A DNA stretch of 35,073 nucleotides from Conexibacter sp. (GTDB lineage: Bacteria; Actinomycetota; Thermoleophilia; Solirubrobacterales; Solirubrobacteraceae): assembly GCA_025964325.1 (NCBI GenBank), contig JAOPZA010000197.1, positions 1 to 35,073 on the forward strand, read 5' to 3'. Below are positions 1 through 9,303 of the stretch, one piece after another. Made by a program: the position numbers and the translations under genes. The notes under the pieces were generated by a model, which made no database searches, had not been told where the DNA came from, and was given only the letters and a program-made list of their open reading frames with translations. The number at the start of each line of letters is the position of its first letter. The first letter of the stretch is position 1.

Positions 1-484
1 GCGCCCGCCCGCTCCGCGCGCGTCGGCTGCGCTCCAGCGCGAGCAGCGCCGCGAGCGCCGGCACGAGCCCGAGCGCGAACGCGATGCGCCCGCTGAAGAG
101 GCTCGTCGCGCTGCCGGCGCCGAACCAGAGCGCGCCGAGCCAAGCCCGCTCGCCGTAGCGGACGCGCGCGAGCCGCTCGAACAGCAGCGCGGCCGCGACG
201 ACTGCGAGCGCGCCGACGACGCGCGGCCCAAGCCACCAGCCGAGGGGCGGGAAGAGCACGCTGTAGCCGGGCAGGTGATGGCCGGCGTACCACTGCAGAT
301 CCCAGAGGGCGAGGCCCTCGCGGCCGAACAGCGAGGCGCGGTACTCGCCGGCGGCGAGGTCGAGGCTCGGCGGCGACCAGATCAGGTACAGCGCCGCAAG
401 CGCGGCCGCGAGCGCTGCCGGTGCCGCCCGCACCGCGGCCGTCCTCGCGTCGAGGCGCCGCAGGTCTCCAGGAGGTCGAGCCAT
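1..484 (-). CDS. Multi-pass membrane protein, N-terminal part (cut by window edge)
   Basis: An open frame on the minus strand begins with ATG at 482-484 and runs off the left edge, so about 161 N-terminal residues are visible. An in-frame TGA lies upstream, which limits the start. The protein opens with a short basic segment (MARPPGDLRRLDAR), then an Ala/Leu-rich membrane segment at about residues 20-36. A loop with WDLQWYAGHHLPGYSVLFPP follows, then further hydrophobic segments at about 82-100 and 112-150. The aromatic loop after the first membrane segment recalls polytopic glycosyltransferase-like proteins, but no catalytic motif can be confirmed from this fragment. A -10-like TAGGGT lies 10 nt before the ATG. 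It is divergent from the SCP2-like gene. I do not recognise the family; the call rests on hydrophobicity and an intact frame. Confidence 0.7.
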   Translation of the reverse strand, partial: MARPPGDLRRLDARTAAVRAAPAALAAALAALYLIWSPPSLDLAAGEYRASLFGREGLALWDLQWYAGHHLPGYSVLFPPLGWWLGPRVVGALAVVAAALLFERLARVRYGERAWLGALWFGAGSATSLFSGRIAFALGLVPALAALLALERSRRARSGRA

Positions 485-494
485 CGGGGCCGGG

Positions 495-500
495 ACCCTA
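495..500 (-). promoter_or_regulatory. -10-like box TAGGGT, leaderless placement
   Basis: TAGGGT (minus strand) matches TANNNT and ends 10 nt before the ATG of the membrane protein. A transcript starting 6-9 nt past the box would have almost no leader. No convincing -35 is visible. Confidence 0.4.
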
Positions 501-619
501 TGCGATCGCCCCCGTTGCGATCACTCCGCATCCCGGTGCGGACTGTCGCTTGTGTCAGGTGCTACGAGCCGGCGGCGCGCGTACGGTCGGGCGACCAGTC
601 CCGCGAGGAGGAGAGCTCG

Positions 620-1069
620 ATGCGGTTTGCCGATCCCGCGTTCCAGGAACGCCTGCAGGATGCGCTCAACGCCGACGAGGAGTTCGCGCTGGAGAGCCGC
701 TGGTTCGACGGCTCGATCCTGCTCGAATGTGGGCCGGAGCGCTGCTGGCTGAAGGTCTACCGCGGCCAGGTGATCGACCGGCTCGAGTTCGTGCCGGCCT
801 TCGGCTACACGTTCAAGCTGGTCGGATCCGAGGACGCCTGGCGGCTGCTCGTCAGCGGCGAGCGCACCTTCACCGACCTCGCGACCTCCGGCTCCCGGCA
901 CTGCGAGACGCTCGAGCAGATCGTTGCCGGCGGCGGGGGCTACCGGCCGCCCGAGATCGGCATCGAGGGCAACGGCATCGAGGCGGGCCGTCTGCACCTC
1001 GCGATCCTGCGGCTGGCGGCGGTCCTCGCCGCGCTCGGGTCGACCGAGCTGGCCGCCGCCGGCCGCTGA
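620..1069 (+). CDS. SCP2-like lipid-binding domain protein
   Basis: This 149-residue protein starts at ATG 620, with a GAGGAGGA ribosome binding site about 8-14 nt upstream. Longer readings of the same frame have no such support. The region FDGSILLECGPERCWLKVYRGQ and the following GYTFKLVGSEDAWRLL resemble the beta-sheet core of sterol-carrier-protein-2-like domains, which bind lipids or CoA esters in a hydrophobic pocket without catalysis. The C-terminal 35 residues are predicted helical and rich in Ala and Leu. It is followed 13 nt later by an alpha/beta hydrolase with its own AGGAG site, so the two probably form an operon, and a shared hydrophobic substrate is a reasonable inference. The SCP2 assignment is by pattern only; it could be another small alpha+beta fold. 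Confidence 0.7.
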   Translation: MRFADPAFQERLQDALNADEEFALESRWFDGSILLECGPERCWLKVYRGQVIDRLEFVPAFGYTFKLVGSEDAWRLLVSGERTFTDLATSGSRHCETLEQIVAGGGGYRPPEIGIEGNGIEAGRLHLAILRLAAVLAALGSTELAAAGR

Positions 1070-1082
1070 GAGGAGCGATTCG

Positions 1083-1913
1083 ATGAGCACCGAGATCACC
1101 GGCCACTACGTCTCGATCGACGGGACGCGCATCTTCTACGACGCCTGCGGCGAGGGGACGCCGTTCGTCGGCGTCCACACCGCAGGCGCGGACGCCCGCG
1201 AGTACCAGTACCTGCTCCCGCTGATGGCCGAGCGCGGCTACCGCGCGCTCGCCCTCGACCTCCCGGGCCACGGCAAGTCCTATCCCGTCGGCTGGGAGCC
1301 GCACCGCACGATGCACCAGCATGCCGAGCTCGTCCACCGCTTCGCGCAGGAGGTCTGTCCGGGCGAGAAGCCCGTCGTCGCCGGCTGCTCGATCGGCGGC
1401 TGCATGGCCTTCGACCTCGCCGCCCACCACAGCGAGGACTACACCGCGATCGTCCCGATGGAGGGCCTGCCCGACGGCTCGCCGATCCTGCCGCATCCGG
1501 GCGAGGCCGAGCGCCCGTCGTGGTCGACCGCGTGGCGCCCGTTCCTCGAGTACGCCGCCGTCGAATCGCTCGGCAAGCCGACGCTGGCCGACGCCGAGAA
1601 GGTCAAGGAGCTCTGGTGGCAGCACCAGAACGCCCAGCAGGCCGGCAACGGCGACATCCAGGCGTGGGCCGGGCACGACGTCCGCGAGCTGCTCGGCGAC
1701 GTGCGCTGCCCGATCCTGATCATCAAGGGCGCCGACGACTTCTGGGTTCCGGAGCTGCTGATCCGGGCGGCTGCCGAGCTGATCGGCGAGCAGGCCGAGG
1801 TCGCCGTGCTCGATGACATCGGCCACTACCCGATGTACGAGGATCCGGCGCTGGTTGCCCGCTTGATCGACGAGTTCGTCAGAGCCCGCGCGGGCGTCGC
1901 CGCGGCCCGCTAG
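1083..1913 (+). CDS. Alpha/beta hydrolase (serine nucleophile)
   Basis: A 276-residue alpha/beta-hydrolase-fold protein starting at ATG 1083, behind an AGGAG site at about 1071-1075. The nucleophile elbow is GCSIGG with Ser103. LDLPGHGKS near residues 59-66 is the usual strand-4 segment. An acidic pair lies in GADDF (about 218-219) and the catalytic His is in IGHYPMYEDP (about 248), so the Ser-Asp-His triad appears complete. No signal peptide is present, so it is cytoplasmic. The substrate cannot be read from sequence; the family includes esterases, C-C hydrolases and lactonases. The preceding SCP2-like gene suggests a hydrophobic or CoA-linked substrate, which is inference. Its stop codon overlaps the stop of the convergent CAP-domain gene by four bases (CTAG). 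Confidence 0.88.
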   Translation: MSTEITGHYVSIDGTRIFYDACGEGTPFVGVHTAGADAREYQYLLPLMAERGYRALALDLPGHGKSYPVGWEPHRTMHQHAELVHRFAQEVCPGEKPVVAGCSIGGCMAFDLAAHHSEDYTAIVPMEGLPDGSPILPHPGEAERPSWSTAWRPFLEYAAVESLGKPTLADAEKVKELWWQHQNAQQAGNGDIQAWAGHDVRELLGDVRCPILIIKGADDFWVPELLIRAAAELIGEQAEVAVLDDIGHYPMYEDPALVARLIDEFVRARAGVAAAR

Positions 1914-2482
1914 CGCGGCGTCGCGAAGTCGACCGTGTAGACGGCCGCGGAGCTGGCGCCGAGCTGCCCGGCGGCGCGGCCGATGCCGACGCGGCGAAAC
2001 GTGCCGTTGAGCAGGACGACCCGGTGGGGAGGCGAGGCGAGCCAGTTGCGCACGAGCCAGCGCGCCTCGCCCTCGGCGCTCGAGGGGCTGAGCCAGCCGA
2101 GGACCTCGCCGATGCTCTTCGCCTGCCCGGCGGCACGCGCGACGCGTCCGGACCAGGCGCCGTGGGCGAAGTAGTGACGGTGGGCCATGTCGCGCGAGTG
2201 CTGGAAGGCGCCGCTGCTCATGCGGCGGTCGCTCGTGACCGGCGGCAGGTGGTACTGCGCGCGGACCCGGTTCAGCTCGCGCAGGACCGTGGGGCCGAAG
2301 ACGGCGGGCTTCGCCGCCGCGTGGGCGACGGGCACGGCGGCGGCGCTCAGCGCGCTGCCGAGCAGCGCGGCCCGCAGGAGGAGGCGCTGAGGTTTCCTCC
2401 TCGGCGCAGCAACCGCAGCACGAGCCGGGCCCGCACCGGCGGGCCCGCGTCCTTCGTCAGCTTTCACCCAGGAACGTTGCAC
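1910..2482 (-). CDS. Secreted CAP (SCP/PR-1-like) domain protein
   Basis: A 190-residue protein read from GTG 2482; a second in-frame GTG at 2467 is an alternative start. Residues 28-56 carry two arginines followed by a hydrophobic stretch ending in AHA, a secretion signal. The mature part has the CAP order: LNRVRAQYHLPPV (first helix), SRDMAHRHYFAHG with the characteristic His pair, SIGEVLGWL, SPPHRVVLLNGTFRRVGIGR, and a terminal YTVDFA strand. Bacterial CAP domains are exported; few have a known function, and roles in the cell envelope or lipid binding are proposed. The start overlaps the end of the epoxide-hydrolase-like gene by 26 nt (11 nt with the later GTG), so the two are probably cotranscribed and translationally coupled. 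Confidence 0.88.
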   Translation of the reverse strand: MQRSWVKADEGRGPAGAGPARAAVAAPRRKPQRLLLRAALLGSALSAAAVPVAHAAAKPAVFGPTVLRELNRVRAQYHLPPVTSDRRMSSGAFQHSRDMAHRHYFAHGAWSGRVARAAGQAKSIGEVLGWLSPSSAEGEARWLVRNWLASPPHRVVLLNGTFRRVGIGRAAGQLGASSAAVYTVDFATPR

Positions 2483-3266
2483 AAGCTTCGATCACGTCTG
2501 CCCCGGCTCGGTCGAGCCACGGCCAATGTCCGGCATCGGCGAAATGCACAGCGCGTCCGTCCGACAGCCTGGCGGCATAGGCATCGGCGAATGCGGATCC
2601 GATGTACGGATCGTGCTCGCCGCAAACTACCAATGCCGGCACCCGGATGTGTGAAAGCGCTGTGCCCGCCTCCGCCAGGCGCGTCTCCGGCGCGCTGCGG
2701 TAGAGCCGTAGGATCGCCCGCTGCGTGCCCTGGTCGAAGTGCGACCAGGCAGCGTCGACGAACGCTTCCGGCACCGGCCCGGCGAACGCCGGCCGCAGCG
2801 CCCGCGCGAGCGCCCAGTGCGTCGTCGCGCCCATCGTCAGCTCGCCCAGCAGCGGCGTCCGCCAGACGCGCGCGACGCGGTGCCAGCGGTAGTCGGGCAG
2901 CAGCGGCAGCGCGTTGACGAGCAGCAGCCGCTCGATCCGCTCGGGGTGGGCGGCCGCGAAGGCGAGCGCGGCGGCGCCCCAGTCGTGGACGACCAGTTGG
3001 ACGCGGTCGACCTCGACGAGCGCGAGGAAGCGCTCGACGAACGCCGCGATCCCCGCGAGCGAGTAGTCGAGGTGGCCGCCCTTGCCGGAGCGGCCGAAGC
3101 CCGGCAGGTCGGGCGCGAGCCCGCCGGTGCGCTCCAGCAGCGGGAGCCAGTCGTCGCTGCTCGTCGGCACGCCGTGGATGTAGAGCGGCGGCGGGCCGTC
3201 GACCGGCGCGGCGCGCCAGAAGAGCGGCTGCCCGTCGACCTCCGCGGTGTGCTCCTCGACTGGCAC
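2457..3266 (-). CDS. Alpha/beta hydrolase with aspartate nucleophile (epoxide hydrolase/haloalkane dehalogenase type)
   Basis: I start this 269-residue protein at GTG 3266, because an open frame upstream is low-quality sequence and a -10-like TAGGCT lies just 8 nt before that GTG. The protein has HGVP (31-34, oxyanion hole), LPGFGRSG, and a nucleophile elbow VVHDWGAA in which Asp95 takes the place usually held by Ser. That Asp, with the HGxP motif, marks epoxide hydrolases and haloalkane dehalogenases, which form an alkyl-enzyme ester. CGEHDPYI supplies the likely acid and AGHWPWLD the catalytic His. Which halide- or epoxide-specific lid residues are present cannot be settled here. It is divergent from the PfkB gene, and its last codons overlap the CAP-domain gene. 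Confidence 0.86.
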   Translation of the reverse strand: MPVEEHTAEVDGQPLFWRAAPVDGPPPLYIHGVPTSSDDWLPLLERTGGLAPDLPGFGRSGKGGHLDYSLAGIAAFVERFLALVEVDRVQLVVHDWGAAALAFAAAHPERIERLLLVNALPLLPDYRWHRVARVWRTPLLGELTMGATTHWALARALRPAFAGPVPEAFVDAAWSHFDQGTQRAILRLYRSAPETRLAEAGTALSHIRVPALVVCGEHDPYIGSAFADAYAARLSDGRAVHFADAGHWPWLDRAGADVIEACATFLGES

Positions 3267-3274
3267 GCGGCGCG

Positions 3275-3280
3275 AGCCTA
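3275..3280 (-). promoter_or_regulatory. -10-like box TAGGCT for the epoxide-hydrolase-like gene
   Basis: TAGGCT on the minus strand fits TANNNT and ends 8 nt before GTG 3266, implying a leaderless mRNA. The region one would search for its -35 overlaps the -10 of the divergent kinase gene. Confidence 0.45.
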
Positions 3281-3298
3281 GCCGATGGCGGCACGCGT

Positions 3299-3304
3299 TA
3301 ACGT
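3299..3304 (+). promoter_or_regulatory. -10-like box TAACGT for the PfkB kinase gene
   Basis: TAACGT fits TANNNT and ends 8 nt before GTG 3313, where no Shine-Dalgarno sequence is seen. This supports the chosen start and a leaderless transcript. Confidence 0.45.
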
Positions 3305-3312
3305 CCCGCAGC

Positions 3313-4209
3313 GTGACGACCCTCTGCCTCGGCGAAGCGCTCGTCGACCTCGTCTGCGAACGGCCGATCGCCGACATCGCCGAGGCCGACGCGTTCGTCC
3401 CGTCCGCTGGCGGCGTCGCCGCGAACGTCGCGACCGTCGCCGCCCGCGAGGGCGCCCGCGTGGCGCTCGCGGGCGGCGCCGGCGACGACAGCTGGGGTCG
3501 TTGGCTGCGGACGCGGCTCGGGCGCGAGGGCGTCGACCTGCGCTGGTTCGAGCTGCGCGGCGGCACGCGCACGCCGGTCGCCTTCGTCGCCGTCGACGCG
3601 CGCGGCGAGCCGCACTACGAGCTCTACGGCGATGACGAGCGCAGCGTCCTGCACGCGCTCGCCGCCGACGGCGGCGAGGCCGCGCTCGACGCGGCCGACG
3701 GCCTCTTCCTGACATCCAACCCGCTCGTCGACGAGGAGGAGCGCGAGCTTGTGCTGGCGCTGCGCGAGCGCGCGCTCGCGGAGGGCAGGCCCGTGATCTT
3801 CGACCCCAACATCCGCCTGCAGCGCTGGGCGATGCGCTCGCATGCGCAGCAGATGGCGAACGCCTGCGTGAAGGGTGCGCTGCTGGTCCGCGCGACGCTC
3901 GCGGAGGCGGCGCTGATGACGGGCGAGGAGGAGCCCGAGATGGCGGCCCGCGCGCTGCTGAAGGGCGGTGCGCGGATGGTCGTGCTGACGCTCGGGGCCC
4001 GCGGCGCGATCCTGCGCGGGGAGCTGAAGGCGGACGTGCCGGGCGTCGCCGCCGACGTCGTCAGCACGATGGGCGCGGGCGACACGCTCACCGGCATCCT
4101 GCTCGCCCGCCTGCAGCTGAGCGGCTACTACCCGGCGTCGGTCGCGGCCGCGCTGCCGGACGCGGTCGCCGCCGCCGCGCGCGCGACGGAGCGCTGGAGC
4201 GCGCTCTGA
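3313..4209 (+). CDS. PfkB-family carbohydrate/nucleoside kinase
   Basis: Starting at GTG 3313 gives 298 residues, normal for PfkB/ribokinase-family kinases. The N-terminal strand CLGEALVDLV, the substrate-side GGVAANVA motif (about 36-43), VIFDPNIR in the middle, and the family signature TMGAGDTLTGILLARL with catalytic Asp257 are all present. The enzyme would phosphorylate a sugar or nucleoside hydroxyl with ATP in the cytoplasm; DPNIR and GAGDT are typical of fructokinase and KDG-kinase-like members, but the substrate is not determined. An upstream in-frame ATG at 3247 would lie inside the divergent hydrolase gene and lacks support. Endonuclease III follows 19 nt downstream, and cotranscription is likely by spacing alone. 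Confidence 0.9.
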   Translation: MTTLCLGEALVDLVCERPIADIAEADAFVPSAGGVAANVATVAAREGARVALAGGAGDDSWGRWLRTRLGREGVDLRWFELRGGTRTPVAFVAVDARGEPHYELYGDDERSVLHALAADGGEAALDAADGLFLTSNPLVDEEERELVLALRERALAEGRPVIFDPNIRLQRWAMRSHAQQMANACVKGALLVRATLAEAALMTGEEEPEMAARALLKGGARMVVLTLGARGAILRGELKADVPGVAADVVSTMGAGDTLTGILLARLQLSGYYPASVAAALPDAVAAAARATERWSAL

Positions 4210-4228
4210 GCATGGGCGCCGTCGGGGC

Positions 4229-4924
4229 ATGAGCGATCTCGCGACGATCCCGCGGTCCGACTTCCGCCCGCCGACCGGCCGCCGGGTGCGCGCGATCCGC
4301 GACCGGCTACGCGACGTCTACGGGATCCCGCGGATGGCGCCGCACCGGCAGCCGCTCGACGAGCTCGTGCTGACGGTCCTCTCGCAGAGCACGAACGACC
4401 GCAACCGCGACATCGCCTACGAGCGGCTGCGCGAGCGCTTCGACTCCTGGGCGGCCGTGCGCGACGCGCCCGTGGAGGAGGTCGAGGAGGCGATCCGGCC
4501 GGGCGGCATCTCGAAGGTCAAGTCGGTGCGGATCCAGGCGATCCTCGAGGCGATCTCGGAGCACGACGAAGGGCTCGACCTCGGCTGGCTGCGCGACGCG
4601 TCCGTCGCCGACGGCCAGGCGTTCCTGACGGCGCTGCCCGGCGTCGGGCGCAAGACGGCGGCGTGCGTGCTGCTGTTCGCCTTCGGCCTGCACGACGTGC
4701 CGGTCGACACGCACGTCTCGCGCGTCGGCATGCGCCTGCGGCTGCTGCGGCCGGGCGCGCCCTTCGAGGAGCTGCACGACGCGATGCTCGCGCTGACCCC
4801 GCCGGGCCAGGAGCTCGAGCTGCACGTCAACCTGCTGCGCCACGGGCGCCGCACCTGCCACGCGCGGACGCCCGACTGCGCCGGCTGCGCGCTGCGGCGG
4901 ATGTGCCCGAGCCGCCGCGTGTAG
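4229..4924 (+). CDS. nth: Endonuclease III (DNA glycosylase/AP lyase)
   Basis: A 231-residue HhH-GPD base-excision enzyme that removes oxidised pyrimidines and cleaves the abasic site. The helix-hairpin-helix LPGVGRKTAACV contains the catalytic Lys142, followed by the catalytic Asp160 in VPVDTHVSRV. The C-terminal iron-sulfur loop has Cys210, Cys217, Cys220 and Cys226 in the standard C-x6-C-x2-C-x5-C spacing, so a [4Fe-4S] cluster is expected. LSQSTNDRNR near 51-60 replaces the usual LSAQTTD segment, slightly divergent from the best-known Nth proteins. MutY is unlikely because the C-terminal adenine-recognition domain is absent. It follows the PfkB gene closely and ends about 100 nt before dnaK. 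Confidence 0.93.
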   Translation: MSDLATIPRSDFRPPTGRRVRAIRDRLRDVYGIPRMAPHRQPLDELVLTVLSQSTNDRNRDIAYERLRERFDSWAAVRDAPVEEVEEAIRPGGISKVKSVRIQAILEAISEHDEGLDLGWLRDASVADGQAFLTALPGVGRKTAACVLLFAFGLHDVPVDTHVSRVGMRLRLLRPGAPFEELHDAMLALTPPGQELELHVNLLRHGRRTCHARTPDCAGCALRRMCPSRRV

Positions 4925-4970
4925 GCAGGTCCCGAACACCCGTCCAGGAGTCGAGAATTCGCCCTTGATC

Positions 4971-4979
4971 TGCTAGCCT
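4971..4979 (+). promoter_or_regulatory. Candidate extended -10 (TGC-TAGCCT) for dnaK
   Basis: TGCTAGCCT combines an extended TG with a TANNNT box. It would give a leader of roughly 40 nt carrying the AAGGAG site at 5014-5019, 9 nt before the dnaK ATG. TTGATC (4965-4970) with TTAGAT (4985-4990) is an alternative pair, but its 14-nt spacing is short. I found neither a HAIR nor a CIRCE element here. Confidence 0.4.
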
Positions 4980-5028
4980 CGCGCTTAGATTTTTTCCGCA
5001 GAGAACCAGCAGCAAGGAGTCACCGCAC

Positions 5029-6945
<1,917 letters not shown>

Positions 6946-6947
6946 CG

Positions 6948-7592
6948 ATGAGCTCCGAGCAGCAGCACTCGCAGCCGGACCCGGAGCCGGAGGCGACCGT
7001 CGAGGAGACGGTCGCCACGGCGACCGGGTCTGACGCGTCCGCGCCCGCCGACGCCGGCGACGCCGACGCCGGCGGCGACGCCGGCGACGGCGTCCACGCG
7101 GTCGAGGACGAGCCCGAGCAGGAGCTCGACGAGCTGGCCGCCCGCGCGGCCCGCTCGGACGAGTACCTCGCGCTCGCGCAGCGCACGCAGGCCGACTTCG
7201 AGAACTTCCGCAAGCGGATGACGCGCGACGTCGCCGCCGCGGAGGCGCGCGGGATCGGCCGGCTGGCGAAGGAGCTGCTGCCCGCGCTCGACAACCTCGG
7301 GCGGGCGCTGCAGGCGGCCGAGGCGCCGGGTGAGGCCGGCTCGGGCGCGCCCGAGCACCACCTCACGTCCGGCATCCGGCTCGTCCACGACGAGCTGGTC
7401 GCCGCGCTCGGCCGTGTCGGGATCGAGGGCTTCTGGCCGCAGGGCGAGCTGTTCGACCCGCAGCAGCACGAGGCGATGCTGCAGCAGCCGGTCGAGGGCG
7501 TCGCCTCCGGCACGGTCGTCGAGGTCTACCAGTCGGGCTACCGGCTCGGCGGCGTCGTGCTGCGCCCGGCCCGCGTCGTCGTCGCGGCGTAG
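6948..7592 (+). CDS. grpE: Nucleotide exchange factor GrpE
   Basis: GrpE releases ADP from DnaK. I prefer ATG 6948 (214 residues) because GAGGG at 6934-6938 is 9 nt away; a GTG at 6942 overlapping the dnaK stop would add two residues. The N-terminal third is acidic and repetitive (Asp/Ala/Gly). A dimerising helical stalk follows, with [12 protein letters not shown] and [13 protein letters not shown]. The C-terminal beta domain ends with the conserved [20 protein letters not shown]. The dnaJ start lies 11 nt downstream. The family assignment is secure; only the start is open. Confidence 0.95.
   Translation: MSSEQQHSQPDPEPEATVEETVATATGSDASAPADAGDADAGGDAGDGVHAVEDEPEQELDELAARAARSDEYLALAQRTQADFENFRKRMTRDVAAAEARGIGRLAKELLPALDNLGRALQAAEAPGEAGSGAPEHHLTSGIRLVHDELVAALGRVGIEGFWPQGELFDPQQHEAMLQQPVEGVASGTVVEVYQSGYRLGGVVLRPARVVVAA
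7050..7092 (+). repeat. Tandem GACGCCGGC-type repeat in grpE
   Basis: Imperfect tandem copies of GACGCCGGC encode an Asp-Ala-Gly-rich stretch in the disordered N-terminal tail of GrpE. Such repeats can change copy number by slippage without breaking the frame. Confidence 0.6.
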
Positions 7593-7603
7593 GGGCGAAG
7601 CTC

Positions 7604-8770
7604 GTGGCCGCGAACGGAAAGCCCGACCTCTACAAGATCCTCGGGGTCGGCAAGAACGCCTCCGACGAGGAGATCAAGAAGGCGTACCGCAGACTCGCGC
7701 GTCAGTACCACCCGGACAAGAACCCCGGGGACGGACACGCCGAGACCCGCTTCAAGGAGGTCTCGGCCGCGCACGACGTGCTCTCGGACGCCGACAAGCG
7801 GCGCGACTACGACCGCGGCACGGGCCCGTTCGCGACCGCGGGCGGCGCCGGGTTCGACCCGAGCGCCTTCGGCGGCGGCGGCTTCAGCGACATCCTCTCG
7901 AACCTCTTCGGCGGCGCCGGCGGGGGCGGGACCGGTCCCGGTGCCCGCCGTCCGGGCGGCGCGGGCGCCGGTCGTCCGCGGGCCCAGCGCGGCCGCGACC
8001 TCGAGACCGAGGTCTCGCTCTCCTTCGAGGAGGCGCTGGAGGGCGCGCAGGTGCCGCTCGCGGTGCCGGCCTCGACGCCCTGCGAGACGTGTCACGGCTC
8101 GGGCGCGCGACCGGGCACGAGACCGGTCGTCTGTCCGGTCTGCCACGGGAGGGGCGTCGAGACCGAGGGCCAGGGCCTCTTCTCGATGTCGCACCCCTGC
8201 TCGCGCTGCGGTGGCGCCGGCACGATCATCGAGGACCCCTGCCCGACCTGCGGCGGCACCGGCGCGCGGCGCACGATCAAGCGCCTCAGAGTCAACGTCC
8301 CCGCCGGCGTTCGGGAGGGCAGCCGCATCCGGATCGCCGGCAAGGGCGAGCCGGGCGTCAACGGCGGCGAGCCCGGCGACCTGTTCGTCGTCACGCGCGT
8401 GACCGACTCGCCCGTCTTCAAGCACGTCGGCGACCACGTCGAGGTCGAGGTGCCGCTGACGGTGCCCGAGGCCCTGCGCGGGGCGACCGTCGAGGTGCCG
8501 ACGTTGCACGGCCGCAAGCGGCTGCGGGTCGCGCCCGGCACCCGACACGGCACCGTCCAGCGGCTGCGCGGCGAGGGCGCTCCCAGACTCGGCGGCAAGG
8601 GCAACGGCGACATCCACTACCGCTTCACGATCGAACTGCCGAAGCAGCTCTCGAAGGAGCAGGAGAAGGCGGTCGAGCAGCTCGCCAAGGTGCTCGACGG
8701 CAATCCCCGCGAACGCCTCTTCGCAGGCGGCAACGGCGCCAGAGGCGGCCGGACCGAGGCGACGGCGTAG
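7604..8770 (+). CDS. dnaJ: Chaperone DnaJ (Hsp40, type I)
   Basis: A 388-residue type I J-protein starting at GTG 7604. The J domain has the DnaK-stimulating HPD at 36-38 (QYHPDKNPG). A Gly/Phe-rich linker follows, then the zinc domain with four CxxCxGxG modules beginning at Cys160, Cys177, Cys199 and Cys213, then the client-binding C-terminal beta domains. It delivers unfolded proteins to DnaK and stimulates its ATPase. The Gly-rich segment around residues 85-125 is longer than in E. coli DnaJ. It sits between grpE and hspR with very short gaps, so it belongs to the same transcript. This is the actinobacterial DnaJ1-type position next to grpE. Confidence 0.97.
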   Translation: MAANGKPDLYKILGVGKNASDEEIKKAYRRLARQYHPDKNPGDGHAETRFKEVSAAHDVLSDADKRRDYDRGTGPFATAGGAGFDPSAFGGGGFSDILSNLFGGAGGGGTGPGARRPGGAGAGRPRAQRGRDLETEVSLSFEEALEGAQVPLAVPASTPCETCHGSGARPGTRPVVCPVCHGRGVETEGQGLFSMSHPCSRCGGAGTIIEDPCPTCGGTGARRTIKRLRVNVPAGVREGSRIRIAGKGEPGVNGGEPGDLFVVTRVTDSPVFKHVGDHVEVEVPLTVPEALRGATVEVPTLHGRKRLRVAPGTRHGTVQRLRGEGAPRLGGKGNGDIHYRFTIELPKQLSKEQEKAVEQLAKVLDGNPRERLFAGGNGARGGRTEATA

Positions 8771-8772
8771 AC

Positions 8773-9261
8773 ATGCGCCGAATCCGCACCACCACCACGA
8801 CCCGGATCGAGGTCAGCGACGACCGCGGCGTGTTCATGATCTCGGTCGCCGCCGAGCTGGCCGAGATGCACCCGCAGACGCTGCGGATGTACGAGCAGCG
8901 CGGGCTGATCCAGCCGAAGCGCTCGCCCAAGGGCACGCGCCTCTACTCGCACAAGGACGTCGAGCGGCTGCGCCGGATCCAGGAGATGACGGCGGAGCTG
9001 GGGATGAATTTGGCCGGCGTCGAGCGCGTCTTCGAGCTCGAGGAGCAGCTCGAGGCGGCGAGCGCGAAGGTGCGCCGGCTGGAGCGCCGGGCGCGCGAGC
9101 TGCAGGACGAGGTGGAGAAGCTCGTGGCGCTTCGGCGCTCCCTCCGCGCAGAGATCGTGCCCTACGTCGGCGGTGGCGCGCTGGTTCCCGTCAGGCAAGC
9201 GAAGCCACGCTTCAAGATCCCCGTCGAACGGCCTGGAAACGACGGGCCAGACGTGGCATAA
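8773..9261 (+). CDS. hspR: Heat-shock repressor HspR (MerR family)
   Basis: A 162-residue MerR-family regulator starting at ATG 8773, two bases after the dnaJ stop. Residues 24-45 (VAAELAEMHPQTLRMYEQRGL) form the winged helix-turn-helix, followed by the wing PKRSPKGTRLYSHKDVERL. Residues about 88-125 are a coiled coil for dimerisation. In Actinobacteria HspR binds HAIR inverted repeats, uses DnaK as co-repressor and represses the dnaK operon and clpB. Its last codon and stop overlap a 25-nt perfect inverted repeat of HAIR type that lies immediately before clpB, so control of clpB by this protein is a well-supported inference. Confidence 0.92.
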   Translation: MRRIRTTTTTRIEVSDDRGVFMISVAAELAEMHPQTLRMYEQRGLIQPKRSPKGTRLYSHKDVERLRRIQEMTAELGMNLAGVERVFELEEQLEAASAKVRRLERRARELQDEVEKLVALRRSLRAEIVPYVGGGALVPVRQAKPRFKIPVERPGNDGPDVA

Positions 9262-9262
9262 T
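9234..9262 (+). promoter_or_regulatory. Candidate clpB promoter inside the end of hspR
   Basis: TGGAAA (9234-9239) and CATAAT (9257-9262) are 17 nt apart. The HAIR-like repeat covers the -10 end and predicted start site, as expected for a repressor site. Each hexamer is an imperfect match, so this is tentative. Confidence 0.4.
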
Positions 9263-9284
9263 CTGAGTCTCAGAGACTCAGATT
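9260..9284 (+). promoter_or_regulatory. HAIR-like HspR operator before clpB
   Basis: The arms AATCTGAGTCTC and GAGACTCAGATT are perfect 12-bp inverted repeats around a single central A. Inside them TGAGT-N7-ACTCA has the same spacing as the published HAIR consensus CTTGAGT-N7-ACTCAAG. The site overlaps the hspR stop codon and lies 19 nt before the clpB ATG, between it and the ribosome binding site. Confidence 0.8.
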
Positions 9285-9303
9285 TCACGGAAGGAATTCG
9301 TTC

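Noticed and set aside
2457-3572. Longer start of the epoxide-hydrolase-like gene at 3572
   Set aside because: The extra 100 residues are Ser/Pro/Arg-rich, lie opposite the start of the PfkB gene and upstream of a -10-like box; the fold starts just after GTG 3266.
4965-4990. TTGATC...TTAGAT read as a degenerate HAIR or CIRCE before dnaK
   Set aside because: The halves are not inverted repeats of each other and match neither consensus.
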